Of a DNA stretch of 64,000 nucleotides, positions 1 to 8,696 are shown piece after piece. The stretch covers positions 1,432,171 through 1,496,170 of the forward strand of contig JAWPMW010000001.1 of assembly GCA_033344735.1 (NCBI GenBank), written 5' to 3'. Every line of letters starts with the position of its first letter. Position 1 is the stretch's first letter. The translations under genes and the position numbers were made by a program. The notes below the pieces were generated by a model, which worked only from the letters and a program-made list of their open reading frames with translations, searched no databases and was not told where the DNA came from. The stretch is from Gammaproteobacteria bacterium. Lineage in GTDB: Bacteria > Pseudomonadota > Gammaproteobacteria > UBA4575.

Positions 1-1
1 A

Positions 2-439
2 ATCGGAAACTGGAAAGCTCTAAGCGAACGCAAGCAGTTATTAGCAACCAGCAATCAAGTACACACTGCTATACAAGAGAATAACTCTCAACTTGTTGAT
101 GTGCGCGAGATCGGACAATACCTAGGAACCTATAAGAGTGGCAAAGTTAAACAAAAAGGCCATATTCCTAGTGCAAAATTATTTCCTGTAAGTCTTTTAT
201 CCAGTCGCAACACACCTGTGAAATTCTCCTCAAAAGAAGAATTAGAAAACTTATCCAAAGCGCTTGGTGTCAATTCGAAACAAGATTTAATTACTTACTG
301 TAACAGTGGGCACTTAGCTTCGGGTGGTTGGTTTGTTTTTCATGAGCTACTGAATAATAGCAAGGCAAAACTCTATGATGGCTCTATGCATCAATGGACA
401 TTAGAAGGAAGACCAGTTGTCACTATGAAGATAGAATGA
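2..439 (+). CDS. Rhodanese-like sulfurtransferase (3' part)
   Basis: The reading frame is open to the left edge, so the start lies outside the window; about 145 C-terminal residues are present. A rhodanese domain is clear: the QLVDVRE strand opens it, KGHIPSAKLFP is the family's GHIPGA-type turn, and YCNSGHLAS holds the active-site cysteine loop that carries a persulfide during sulfur transfer. The loop form C-x-S-G-H resembles the catalytic C-terminal domain of two-domain thiosulfate or mercaptopyruvate sulfurtransferases, so an inactive N-terminal domain may lie upstream. It sits 280 bp before aprM on the same strand, which fits a sulfur-metabolism role. The physiological sulfur donor cannot be told from sequence. 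Confidence 0.85.
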   Translation: MGNWKALSERKQLLATSNQVHTAIQENNSQLVDVREIGQYLGTYKSGKVKQKGHIPSAKLFPVSLLSSRNTPVKFSSKEELENLSKALGVNSKQDLITYCNSGHLASGGWFVFHELLNNSKAKLYDGSMHQWTLEGRPVVTMKIE

Positions 440-704
440 TTAATTCACCGCCTCTTCATAAATGTATTGTACATTGCGACGTATACATTTAGGGGTACAT
501 CAAACTATATTAGCATTTAATAATATTGTATAACGCTCTGTTTCAGCTACATATCTCCACTAGTGCGCCATTATTATGTCCCACAATCTATCTAGGCTCT
601 TTTGCTCATAAGTATTCTTAAAAGCGCTATAACTTAATTTATGTTGAATTGTCGAAGATTCGGCATCAAACTCGCGGGTCACAAAAAAAAATAACATTAT
701 TATC

Positions 705-710
705 AGGAGG
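705..710 (+). promoter_or_regulatory. Ribosome binding site of aprM
   Basis: A perfect AGGAGG lies nine bases before the ATG of aprM and fixes that start. The 280 bp upstream of aprM hold no gene; this is the expected promoter region of the apr operon, but I do not see a convincing -35/-10 pair. Confidence 0.75.
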
Positions 711-719
711 CCCAAGATA

Positions 720-1559
720 ATGTTTAATACCAACCCCTTTGCCGAGCTCTCAGCATTTATATCGCCTGAAGTGATGCAATATTATGTAATTCTGATGTTC
801 ATCCTCGTTGTTGTTGGCACAATTCTCGATATGATGCACAAAAAAAGTGCAGAGTACTTCTTTGAAAATGCTGAAAAAGCTAAAAAGAGCGCAAAACGCA
901 CTCTAGGCGGTGGTGAGAAGGTATCTTTGGCTGTCGCGACAGTCGCTAATGAGGTTCTAACCTCTGCTGAATTCAAAGTCAGACCAGCTCGACGTTATTC
1001 CCACCTTTTGACTATGTATGGCTTTATCGTTTTTGTTGTTTGTACGGCATTGCTTATTTTCCGCCATACAGGTGCAGAAGCTTCAGCAGCTCCAGCAGCT
1101 GTAACAACTTTATGGCACGTTGGTGCAATCATGTTATGTCTTGGTGGTTACTGGTTCTGGTTCTTCATCCGCGTAGACGTCTCTTCTGAAGGTGTCAAAT
1201 GGTATAACTTTAATGGTCGTGGAGATATTTTCATCGTCTCCCTGATCACTATGGGAACATTTGCATTACTTTGGTCTGGCACTCAAAACATGATCTTGTT
1301 TGGACTATTTATCCTGTCTAGCACCCTCCTGTTCTCAACAGTGTTCTGGTCTAAGTTTGCACATATGTTCTTCAAACCTGCGGCGGCTTTCCAAAAGCGT
1401 TGTATTAAAGCTGATGGTTCATATGAGAATTTGCCAGAGCTAGGAGATCTTTCAGACCCTGCTCTTCAAGCAAAATTTCCGGATATCCCAGAATATATGG
1501 GCACAAATCCACCTAACATGGGGCAAGGTATCAAGCGAGAAGCCCCAACCCATTTCTAA
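720..1559 (+). CDS. aprM: AprM, membrane anchor of APS reductase
   Basis: This 279-residue integral membrane protein has about five hydrophobic segments, roughly at residues 19-40, 98-120, 129-150, 168-188 and 192-214, and a hydrophilic C-terminal tail. It directly precedes aprB and aprA, the aprMBA order known from sulfur-oxidising bacteria, where AprM is thought to tether the cytoplasmic AprBA complex and pass electrons from sulfite oxidation to the quinone pool. Histidines at the ends of the membrane segments (for example in RYSHLL, FRHTG, LWHVG) could ligate heme, but that is inference. A perfect Shine-Dalgarno supports the start. The 18-bp gap to aprB indicates cotranscription. Confidence 0.85.
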   Translation: MFNTNPFAELSAFISPEVMQYYVILMFILVVVGTILDMMHKKSAEYFFENAEKAKKSAKRTLGGGEKVSLAVATVANEVLTSAEFKVRPARRYSHLLTMYGFIVFVVCTALLIFRHTGAEASAAPAAVTTLWHVGAIMLCLGGYWFWFFIRVDVSSEGVKWYNFNGRGDIFIVSLITMGTFALLWSGTQNMILFGLFILSSTLLFSTVFWSKFAHMFFKPAAAFQKRCIKADGSYENLPELGDLSDPALQAKFPDIPEYMGTNPPNMGQGIKREAPTHF

Positions 1560-1577
1560 TATTAAGAGAGAATTATT

Positions 1578-2060
1578 ATGCCTACATTTGTATATATGAC
1601 TCGTTGCGATGGTTGTGGACATTGCGTTGATATCTGCCCATCAGACATCATGCACATCGACACAACGACTCGACGTGCTTACAACATCGAACCCAACATG
1701 TGCTGGGAGTGCTACTCCTGTGTTAAAGCATGCCCACATAATGCTATCGACGTTCGTGGATATGCAGACTTTGCACCACTAGGTCACTCAGTTCGAGTAA
1801 TTCGAGATGAAGAGAAAGGTGTTATTGCCTGGAGGATTAAATTCCGTAACGGCAAGAAAGACATGAATCTTCTTGCTCCTATTACTACTAAACCTTGGGG
1901 TACAGCCATTCCAAAACTTTCGGAAGAATCTGCTCCTAGCAAGGATATGACTGATAGCCAATTACTTTTCAATGAGCCGAAATACATTCGCCTAGATGAA
2001 GGTGGTTTACACACACTTGAGTCAAACGGCTTGAAGATGAAAGAAGGGGTGTACTACTAA
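1578..2060 (+). CDS. aprB: Adenylylsulfate (APS) reductase beta subunit
   Basis: AprB is the small iron-sulfur subunit of APS reductase and carries electrons between the FAD of AprA and the membrane partner. At 160 residues it has the usual family length. Two ferredoxin-type [4Fe-4S] motifs are intact: C10-x2-C13-x2-C16-x3-C20-P and C42-x2-C45-x2-C48-x3-C52-P. The long C-terminal tail after about residue 100 is typical of the family, where it wraps around AprA. The stop overlaps the aprA start by one base (TAATG), indicating translational coupling. With AprM next door, the complex probably runs in the oxidative direction, from sulfite and AMP to APS. Confidence 0.96.
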   Translation: MPTFVYMTRCDGCGHCVDICPSDIMHIDTTTRRAYNIEPNMCWECYSCVKACPHNAIDVRGYADFAPLGHSVRVIRDEEKGVIAWRIKFRNGKKDMNLLAPITTKPWGTAIPKLSEESAPSKDMTDSQLLFNEPKYIRLDEGGLHTLESNGLKMKEGVYY

Positions 2061-3940
2061 TGGGTTACAAAACTATAGTTGAAGACGACATTGATGTTCT
2101 GATCACGGGTGCAGGCATGGCTGGTACTGGTGCTGCTTTTGAGTCCAGATATTGGGGTAAAGACAAAAAAATTGTCATTGCTGAAAAAGCGAATATCGAT
2201 CGTTCTGGTGCAGTTGCACAGGGCCTCTATGCAATCAACACATACATGGGAACCCGTTTCGGTGAAAACAATCCGGAAGATCATGTGCGTTATGCGCGCA
2301 TGGATTTGATGGGAATGGTACGTGAAGATTTACTATTCGACATGGCAAGACACGTAGATTCAGCGGTTCACCAATTCGAAGAATGGGGTTTACCACTGAT
2401 GCGTGACCCTAAAACTGGTGCGTATCAGCGTGAAGGCCGATGGCAGATTATGATTCACGGAGAGTCATACAAGCCTATCGTCGCAGAAGCCGCAAAGAAA
2501 TCTGCAGATAAAGTATTTAACCGTATCTGTGTAACCCATCTATTAATGGATGACGCCAAAGAAAATCGAGTTGCAGGTGCTGTTGGTTTTAACGTTCGTA
2601 CTGGTGACTACCACGTATTCAAATCAAAAACTGTTGTCTGTGCTGCTGGTGGCGCGTCAAATATCTTTAAGCCACGTTCAGTGGGTGAAGGTGCTGGTCG
2701 TGTTTGGTATGCACCATGGTCATCAGGCTCTGCTTATGGCTTGCTAATTGAAGCTGGCGCTAAAATGACACAGATGGAAAACCGTATTGTGTTAGCACGA
2801 TTCAAAGATGGATATGGACCGGTAGGCGCGTACTTCCTGCATCTTAAGACATATACACAAAATGGTGTTGGCGAAGAGTATGAATCAAAGTGGTTCCCTG
2901 AATTATCAAAAATGGTTGGTAAAGAATACCTTGATACTGAAGGACAACATTTATCTCATAAGCCAATTCCAACATGTCTACGTAACCATGCATTCATAAA
3001 CGAAGTAAACGCAGGTCGCGGACCGATTCACATGGTCACTATGGAAGCATTCCAAGATCCTCATTTGGAAGAAATTGGTTGGCATAACTTCTTAGGTATG
3101 ACTGTCGGTCAAGCAGTACTTTGGGCTGCAACTGACGTTGATCCTAAGTATGAGAACCCTGAATTAACTACTTCAGAGCCTTATGTTATGGGTTCACATG
3201 CAACCGGTTGTGGCGCATGGGTTTCTGGTCCAGAAGATATTGCTCCAGAAGAGTATTTCTGGGGTTACAATCGCATGACTACCGTTGAAGGTCTATTCGG
3301 AGCTGGTGATGCTGCGGGTGGTACACCACACGCATTCTCTTCGGGTTCATTTACTGAAGGACGATTGGCTGCTAAAGCTGCTTGCAAATACATTGACGAT
3401 GGTAAAGCAGAAGGCATCAAAGTATCTCAAGAGCAGATTGACAAGCGCGGCAAGCAAATTTTCAAACCGATGGAGCATTACAAAATCTATCGCAATGAAA
3501 TCACTGCAGGTAGTGTTAACCCTAATTACATCAACCCACGTCAAGGTCTTGATCGCTTGCAGAAGCTAATGGACGAATATGCTGGTGGTGTAACAGTTAG
3601 CTACATGACCAACGACAAGCTACTTAACATCGGTCTGAAGAAGATGAAGATGCTTGAGGAAGACTTAGAGAAGATTGCTGCTGAAGATATCCATGAGCTA
3701 CTTCGCGCATGGGAATTGAAGCATCGTCAACTTTCTTCTGAAGCTGTGTTACAACACACTTTATTCCGTAAGGAAACTCGTTGGCCTGGATACTACTACC
3801 GTGGCGACGCGATGAAACTAGATGACCAAAACTGGCATGTATTAACTGTTTCACGTCGTGATCCAAAAACTGGTGAGTACACCATGGAAAAAGCACCTTG
3901 CTATCACTTAGTAAGTGATGAAGAGGAAAAGGTTGCGTAA
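2060..3940 (+). CDS. aprA: Adenylylsulfate (APS) reductase alpha subunit
   Basis: AprA is the FAD-containing catalytic subunit of APS reductase, related to fumarate reductase flavoproteins. The 626-residue length matches the family. Visible features are the N-terminal dinucleotide-binding glycine motif GAGMAG (residues 17-22), DRSGAVAQG, the CLRNHAFINEVNAGRGP segment of the active-site region, the MGSHATGCGAWVSGPED stretch, and the FAD-closing FGAGDAAGGTPHAFSSG near residue 410. The enzyme converts sulfite plus AMP to APS with release of two electrons in sulfur oxidisers. It shares one base with the aprB stop and is followed by a strong terminator, so the operon probably ends here. Neither sat nor qmo genes are in the window. 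Confidence 0.97.
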   Translation: MGYKTIVEDDIDVLITGAGMAGTGAAFESRYWGKDKKIVIAEKANIDRSGAVAQGLYAINTYMGTRFGENNPEDHVRYARMDLMGMVREDLLFDMARHVDSAVHQFEEWGLPLMRDPKTGAYQREGRWQIMIHGESYKPIVAEAAKKSADKVFNRICVTHLLMDDAKENRVAGAVGFNVRTGDYHVFKSKTVVCAAGGASNIFKPRSVGEGAGRVWYAPWSSGSAYGLLIEAGAKMTQMENRIVLARFKDGYGPVGAYFLHLKTYTQNGVGEEYESKWFPELSKMVGKEYLDTEGQHLSHKPIPTCLRNHAFINEVNAGRGPIHMVTMEAFQDPHLEEIGWHNFLGMTVGQAVLWAATDVDPKYENPELTTSEPYVMGSHATGCGAWVSGPEDIAPEEYFWGYNRMTTVEGLFGAGDAAGGTPHAFSSGSFTEGRLAAKAACKYIDDGKAEGIKVSQEQIDKRGKQIFKPMEHYKIYRNEITAGSVNPNYINPRQGLDRLQKLMDEYAGGVTVSYMTNDKLLNIGLKKMKMLEEDLEKIAAEDIHELLRAWELKHRQLSSEAVLQHTLFRKETRWPGYYYRGDAMKLDDQNWHVLTVSRRDPKTGEYTMEKAPCYHLVSDEEEKVA

Positions 3941-3995
3941 GTAATCTTGACGACAAGAGGTATTCGACATTGGATACCTCTTGTACTTCACAGCT

Positions 3996-4042
3996 TTAAC
4001 CAAAAAAGGCCAACAGTTTTGCTGTTGGCCTTTTTTGGTTAA
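3996..4042. terminator. Bidirectional rho-independent terminator after aprA
   Basis: A 21-bp perfect inverted repeat (3996-4016 with 4022-4042, 5-base loop) has a GC core, GGCCAACAG, flanked by A and T runs. Transcripts from either strand would fold it and end in U-rich sequence. It closes the apr operon 55 bp after the aprA stop. Confidence 0.92.
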
Positions 4043-4084
4043 AAATCGTTTAAAATTATATCCTCACACACTATAGATTTACCC

Positions 4085-4435
4085 ATGAACATAATTGATA
4101 AAACAGACGAAGAAATTTTAGCCTTAGCAAACCCGATGTGGGACGACCTCATCAAGTACTCAAATGAAGGTGAGTATGGAAAATTCATTCGAAACTTTTC
4201 ATACGACTTACTGATAGGTCTAAATGAAGTCGAAGTAGGCAAGCAATTTGCAAAAAGTGAGCTAACAAGAAACCTACAAACTGATTACGATTTTCTTGGC
4301 ATTATTCGTCGCGGAGAGCACGTCACTATTTTATATCGCGTGAGAAGTACCAAAAAAGAAGGTGAATGGCTAGGACGTTTTGTCCTCGGATACGAACGCG
4401 AAGAAATTAAAATTTTTGCTGCTGCTATTTTTTAG
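4085..4435 (+). CDS. Conserved-type hypothetical protein, 116 aa
   Basis: I do not recognise this protein family. It is a soluble 116-residue protein without signal peptide or membrane segment. It begins with an acidic helix (DKTDEEILALANPMWDDLIKYSNEGEYGKF), followed by beta-rich sequence (TILYRVRSTKKEGEWLGRFVLGYER), a layout that recalls NTF2/SnoaL-like folds; that is only a resemblance. It is the first gene after the apr terminator and lies 32 bp before the SlyD-like gene on the same strand, so the two are probably cotranscribed. Confidence 0.7.
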   Translation: MNIIDKTDEEILALANPMWDDLIKYSNEGEYGKFIRNFSYDLLIGLNEVEVGKQFAKSELTRNLQTDYDFLGIIRRGEHVTILYRVRSTKKEGEWLGRFVLGYEREEIKIFAAAIF

Positions 4436-4467
4436 TTCAAAATGCAGTTATTACGCTCAGGAATGTA

Positions 4468-4998
4468 ATGATGAAAGACATAGTCACTAATGGAAAGCTT
4501 GTTGAATTGACATATAAAATCATCGATTCAAAATCTAATGAAGTTCTGACATCCGTCGAATATCCAATAGGCTATATTCATGGAGTGACTGAAGCCTTTG
4601 CACCTCAGGTCACTGCTGCGCTGGAAGGAAAAGTTACTGGCGACGTCATTGACGCTCCCATTGACTGCAATAAATTATATGGTGCACGTGATGAGTCACT
4701 CGTGTTTACTGACCATATTGATAACGTGCCAGAAGAATACCGCGAGGTCGGCATGAATATTCTGATGGAAAATGATCAGGGCGATACGAAGAGTTTCCTT
4801 GTGACCAGAGTCGACGAGAAATCTGTCACGATTGATGGCAACAATCCACTCTGTGGCCGCGAAGTAGTATTCAAACTTGAGATACTAACTGTGCGGGATG
4901 CAACGCCAGAAGAAATTGAAGTAGGTGGTCCAGTGAATGCTGAACCCGATATCAGTGAAATTGTAGGGAAAGATCAACACGTAAAACCTATTAATTAA
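4468..4998 (+). CDS. SlyD-like FKBP-type peptidyl-prolyl isomerase
   Basis: The protein is 176 residues and has the SlyD layout: an FKBP half at the N-terminus (VELTYKIIDS, PIGYIHG), a central insert-in-flap chaperone region, and the closing FKBP strand signature GNNPLCGREVVFKLEIL followed by TVRDATPEEIE, which closely matches the SlyD consensus. SlyD-type proteins speed proline isomerisation and act as folding chaperones in the cytoplasm. The C-terminal histidine- and cysteine-rich nickel-binding tail of E. coli SlyD is absent. Two adjacent ATGs exist; an AGGA about six bases upstream suits the first. It probably belongs to the same transcript as the preceding hypothetical gene. Confidence 0.85.
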   Translation: MMKDIVTNGKLVELTYKIIDSKSNEVLTSVEYPIGYIHGVTEAFAPQVTAALEGKVTGDVIDAPIDCNKLYGARDESLVFTDHIDNVPEEYREVGMNILMENDQGDTKSFLVTRVDEKSVTIDGNNPLCGREVVFKLEILTVRDATPEEIEVGGPVNAEPDISEIVGKDQHVKPIN

Positions 4999-5025
4999 TC
5001 TACCTACTTAACACGGAGTGTTAAT

Positions 5026-6135
5026 TTGCCTCACAACTTATATGCCGAAACGCTTTTAACCCCAGGACTAAACGTTCCAATCGTATGGCGTTTTCAAAAC
5101 AAAGCCTCGCATATTATCAAACTACTCGATAGTGATTCCCCTGTATGTAAAGCATTGACTCAAGCGATTGATCGTTATGGTGAAACTTTCTTTGAAATAG
5201 CTCCTAATAAAGAAACACTGATTGAATGGGCTAATTCACAAAAAACATTAGTAGACACCGCCGATGTTAGAGAATTAAGACTTGGTGGCGCACATGTATT
5301 CCAGCAGGCCATCGAGCTATTCCAGGGTCTGCAAATGATGGTAGATAAAGAAGCTGACCCTGCAAAATGGTCTGCGATTCATCACAACATTGGTGACGTG
5401 ATGGGCTTCATAGGACAACGCAGCGGTAGCTCACATTTTCTTGAACAAGCAGCCATGTCTTATGAGTTAGCACTAGAAGTTCGCACGCTTGAAAAGATGC
5501 CATATGAATGGGCCAGCACGCAATATAGTCTAGGCGTGGTCATGCAAACACTTGGACAACTTGAAGATGACACCAGTTTTTTAAAACAAGCTGCTGATAT
5601 CTTTAAACAAGCCTCCACTGGCTTAAAAAGAGAGGAGCATCCAGACGACTGGGCAACTGCATTATGCAGTGTCGGTAATGTGCTCTGTCTACTGGGAACA
5701 CATCGCAAAGGTTCACGAACACTAGAACAAGCCGTTGTTGTCATGCGAAACGCCATGGCGGAACGCACCCCAGATAAATCTGCCTATGGCTGGGCGATCA
5801 CACAGAATAATGTTGCTGCTACTCTTCAAGCTTTAGGTAAGCATGAGGAAGACATCCAGTCTCTTGAAGAATCCATTCCTATATATGATGCCACCTTAAA
5901 AGCATTAGCAAAAGATGATGTACCGATGATGTGGGCAATGGTCACCGCGAATCGCGCATCAGCCATGCACGCACTAGCAACCGAATCAGATCATGTAGAG
6001 ATGGCGTTAAGAGCAGTGTCTGAATTTGACGCCATTGCCCAGTTATTTGCCAGCGCAGAATTAACGGCTTATCAAAAACTAGCTGAAGAACGAAGAGATG
6101 AGTCTAAAAAGCTAGTCAAACTACTTCAGATTTAA
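5026..6135 (+). CDS. TPR-repeat protein
   Basis: This 369-residue soluble protein starts at TTG, supported by an ACGGAGTG ribosome site eight bases upstream. From about residue 85 to 320 it has at least five helical repeats of 46-50 residues with a recurring pattern W-x2-hydrophobic-x3-(L/V)G-x3-(A/M)-x-G, then LEQA, then a Y or F helix and a linker around P-x2-WA. This is a long tetratricopeptide type used for protein-protein contacts. It lies 27 bp after the SlyD-like gene, so a chaperone or complex-assembly role is possible but not shown. There is no signal peptide; the first 80 residues are not assigned. Confidence 0.75.
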   Translation: MPHNLYAETLLTPGLNVPIVWRFQNKASHIIKLLDSDSPVCKALTQAIDRYGETFFEIAPNKETLIEWANSQKTLVDTADVRELRLGGAHVFQQAIELFQGLQMMVDKEADPAKWSAIHHNIGDVMGFIGQRSGSSHFLEQAAMSYELALEVRTLEKMPYEWASTQYSLGVVMQTLGQLEDDTSFLKQAADIFKQASTGLKREEHPDDWATALCSVGNVLCLLGTHRKGSRTLEQAVVVMRNAMAERTPDKSAYGWAITQNNVAATLQALGKHEEDIQSLEESIPIYDATLKALAKDDVPMMWAMVTANRASAMHALATESDHVEMALRAVSEFDAIAQLFASAELTAYQKLAEERRDESKKLVKLLQI

Positions 6136-6253
6136 TGTGCAAAAAGTATTCTTGTACTGGATAGACACTCTTATAAACTAATGAATCCTGTGTGATGCCG
6201 CATACAATGTTCTATGATTTCAAACTAAGCGAATAACCGTTAAATACATTCCC

Positions 6254-7150
6254 TTGATTAAAGCATACTCACAACGCTTAATGCCTCCTTATTCTGGGCA
6301 AATGCAAATCGTAGAATCAGACAGAGCGCGCGCACTGACTCTGGATAGTGATACCTGGGAAATTCAATTTCTTCATTCGACAAATGACTCATTAGATTCC
6401 AATGACGACAAGCAGGATGTTAAACGCTATTTCCGAGTAGCAATGATTAAAGATAGTGATATTCGTCAGAAAACATTAGCTTCATTACAAGACCAAAATA
6501 ATGAAGATATAGACGAACGCATAAAGGAATTATTGCATTACCTCGCTGATGCCCAATTGCCATTTCCAGCGAAAGATATTTTTGAATATTGGTTACTAGA
6601 TGGCAAAGATCAATCACCGTTAGCACTCATCTATTCCTGTACTGAAGAAGATCAAAAGAAAACATTTCCAGAACGCGCAGAATGGACTGCGTTACCCGCG
6701 GCAGTGATGCCAATAGATAGATCAGAAGAAGAAATATCTGATGAATACGCGCCAATTAATTATCAAGTAGAACGCCTGGTTGCAGAACGTGCAGGCTTTT
6801 ACGCAAAGGCACAGTGGTTCACCCGGCAAGCCACACAAGATGATTCTTTCCCACCATTACTGCTGAGGCAAGACTGGGAAGAAAGTATCAGTGCAGAATT
6901 ATGTCAGCGCTATCTACAACGACAGTCACCGCGCTTACTAATGCTGCATGGGCTAAATCAACAACAGCGAACCGAGTTAGAAATCAATGCCCGTCACCAT
7001 GCACTTGAGGTTGAGCGCTTTTATAAACTGTATCCGGAAATTGTTGATCAAGCGCTAATGGATACCATACGTGTCGAAGCGAGGTTACGCGGCGTGACTG
7101 AAGGTCAGCCGGATATACATAAGCGTAGAGATGGAATTCATTATCTCTAA
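6254..7150 (+). CDS. Hypothetical protein, 298 aa
   Basis: I do not recognise this family. The frame gives a soluble, acidic, charged protein of 298 residues with no signal peptide or membrane segment. The start is uncertain: a TTG at 6254 gives the longest form, and an ATG at 6281 is an alternative; neither has a strong ribosome site. The N-terminal part looks beta-rich (WEIQFL, RYFRVAMI) and the C-terminal third is helical and rich in arginine and glutamine. It follows the TPR gene after 118 bp on the same strand. Confidence 0.6.
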   Translation: MIKAYSQRLMPPYSGQMQIVESDRARALTLDSDTWEIQFLHSTNDSLDSNDDKQDVKRYFRVAMIKDSDIRQKTLASLQDQNNEDIDERIKELLHYLADAQLPFPAKDIFEYWLLDGKDQSPLALIYSCTEEDQKKTFPERAEWTALPAAVMPIDRSEEEISDEYAPINYQVERLVAERAGFYAKAQWFTRQATQDDSFPPLLLRQDWEESISAELCQRYLQRQSPRLLMLHGLNQQQRTELEINARHHALEVERFYKLYPEIVDQALMDTIRVEARLRGVTEGQPDIHKRRDGIHYL

Positions 7151-7233
7151 TAATACATCAAACACGCATAAGCTAATACTTCAGCATAAAGAACGTTGTA
7201 TTATTAGCTATTAATAATGAGAGGATATTCGTC

Positions 7234-7560
7234 ATGCCACAATTCATTTTCATATACTTGGGGGGAGAGTACCCTACTAACCCTGAAGAAGGTAAAAAGC
7301 ACTTCGAAAAATACCAGGGATGGTTATCCGAGCTAGGCGAGGCTGTCATCAGCCCGGCCATTCCATATAAAGACACCCATACAGTACACCCAGATGGAAA
7401 GACCGAGCCAGGAACAACCACACTTATGTCTGGTATGAGTATCCTCAGATTTGAATCCATGCAAGCAGCACTTGAAGCCGCGAAGTCATGTCCGTTCCGA
7501 GAAATTAACGGGACACTCGAAGTTTCTGAAATGATAGACATGTCCAAAACGGAACATTAA
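7234..7560 (+). CDS. YCII-related (DGPF) domain protein
   Basis: The 108-residue protein has the YCII/DGPF fold signature: an opening strand MPQFIFIYLGGE, a helix with KHFEKYQGWLSELGE, a central PAIPYKDTHTV region, and a closing segment EAAKSCPF that matches the A-x-CP motif of DGPF proteins. These are small alpha/beta-barrel proteins related to muconolactone isomerases, mostly of unknown substrate. The ATG is preceded by a GAGAGG ribosome site. It sits 20 bp before the next gene, so it may be cotranscribed with the paralogous pair that follows. Confidence 0.8.
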   Translation: MPQFIFIYLGGEYPTNPEEGKKHFEKYQGWLSELGEAVISPAIPYKDTHTVHPDGKTEPGTTTLMSGMSILRFESMQAALEAAKSCPFREINGTLEVSEMIDMSKTEH

Positions 7561-7579
7561 ACAAGCAGCGCTAGTTATC

Positions 7580-7906
7580 ATGACTCATAAATTAATTCAA
7601 AAACATATTTTGTATGGTAGACGAGAGTTCGAGTTACACGATGATTTAATTAAAATTAAAGTAAGTAGTCTGCTGGATGAAAACAAAGATTTTGAAGTTG
7701 AGCTAGCAATGATCGACCCAGAACCGATTATCAGCAAGTCCCGACTAGAATTTCATAGTCGCGTGAAGTGTAGGCCGCTAATATCGCTATTTCTGAATAA
7801 ACCAAATGCACCAGAATTTAATGCCTTTGTTGATGATTTAAAGACAAAAGCAAAAAATGAGTTTAATGCGTTTGCCGGAATATCAAATCAAGATACCGTG
7901 AAATAA
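7580..7906 (+). CDS. Hypothetical protein, paralogue 1 of a tandem pair
   Basis: The 108-residue soluble protein begins KLIQKHIL and contains (I/L)DPEP(I/V)I, an L-x-F-x-SRV segment, and a C-terminal helix EFNAFVDDL. The first 100 residues align without gaps to the N-terminal half of the next gene, with nearly half the positions identical by eye. The family is not one I can name. It ends one base before its paralogue starts, consistent with a recent-enough tandem duplication kept in one transcript. Confidence 0.72.
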   Translation: MTHKLIQKHILYGRREFELHDDLIKIKVSSLLDENKDFEVELAMIDPEPIISKSRLEFHSRVKCRPLISLFLNKPNAPEFNAFVDDLKTKAKNEFNAFAGISNQDTVK

Positions 7907-7907
7907 T

Positions 7908-8540
7908 ATGAGCACTAAACTTATTCAGAAACATCTGTTAAAACCTACTCATGAATTTGAGATAGTTAACGATCAAGTAAATATCAGCATTAAATCCCGT
8001 TACAAAGAAGAAACACTTAGCGTCACACTTGCAGTACTTAATCCAGAGCCGGTAATCACTCGAACACATCTTGATTTCGTTAGTCGTGTAAATGGCGAAC
8101 CATTACTATCATTAGCCTTATCAAAACCCAATGTAACTGAGTTTAATAACTTTGTTAACATGCTAAAACAAAAAGCACTAGAAGAATATAATTCTATTTC
8201 TGGAATCAGCGTGGTAGCAAAGCCTTCTACAGAAAATACTGGCTCTCTTGAGGAACCGCCTGAATTTGGTGAGCACTCTCCTGCTGATATCAGCAAAACA
8301 AAAAAAATCGATGTTGAAAGCATTAAGCATTCAATCAAAATGCTACAAACTTATGTTCATAACAATGATATTCAACCATTCATCTCAGCATTAGAGTCAC
8401 TCCAGCAAACACCAGAAGATCACTCTAAACTAGTTGAAGTCGCTACTATTTTTGATCAGCTTGAAATAAGCCAAGGCGCAGTATTAACTTATGCACCCTA
8501 TATTATCTTAATGTTATCTGACGACCCCTTTGGGGATTAG
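7908..8540 (+). CDS. Hypothetical protein, extended paralogue 2
   Basis: This 210-residue protein repeats the domain of the preceding gene in residues 1-101 (KLIQKHLL, LNPEPVIT, DFVSRV, EFNNFVNML, ISGIS). It then has a linker rich in proline and glutamate (about 105-130) and an extra helical C-terminal domain of about 80 residues (IKHSIKMLQTYVHNNDIQPFI and onward) absent from paralogue 1. No signal peptide or membrane segment is seen. The one-base gap to paralogue 1 indicates coupling. The function is unknown; the extra domain may have been added by fusion after duplication. Confidence 0.72.
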   Translation: MSTKLIQKHLLKPTHEFEIVNDQVNISIKSRYKEETLSVTLAVLNPEPVITRTHLDFVSRVNGEPLLSLALSKPNVTEFNNFVNMLKQKALEEYNSISGISVVAKPSTENTGSLEEPPEFGEHSPADISKTKKIDVESIKHSIKMLQTYVHNNDIQPFISALESLQQTPEDHSKLVEVATIFDQLEISQGAVLTYAPYIILMLSDDPFGD

Positions 8541-8546
8541 CCTTGT

Positions 8547-8575
8547 ACGTCTGTTTTTGAACCGGCAGCTGATAT
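8547..8575 (+). repeat. Possible degenerate copy of the 30-bp palindromic repeat
   Basis: Starting seven bases after the stop of the preceding gene, this stretch matches the repeat copy at 52008-52037 at about 21 of 27 positions (shared GTCTGT, TTGAACCG, AGC). It would be the only copy outside the 26.9-54.4 kb zone, so it may be chance. Confidence 0.35.
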
Positions 8576-8696
8576 ATTAATTTTCTAATTAATATCAGCC
8601 TATTTGTATAGTACATTCGCGAAATTATATACAAGTTTGTAATATCAGTTTATTAATATTTATTTAAAGATACTAAAATAAGCCAGAGAAATTAAT

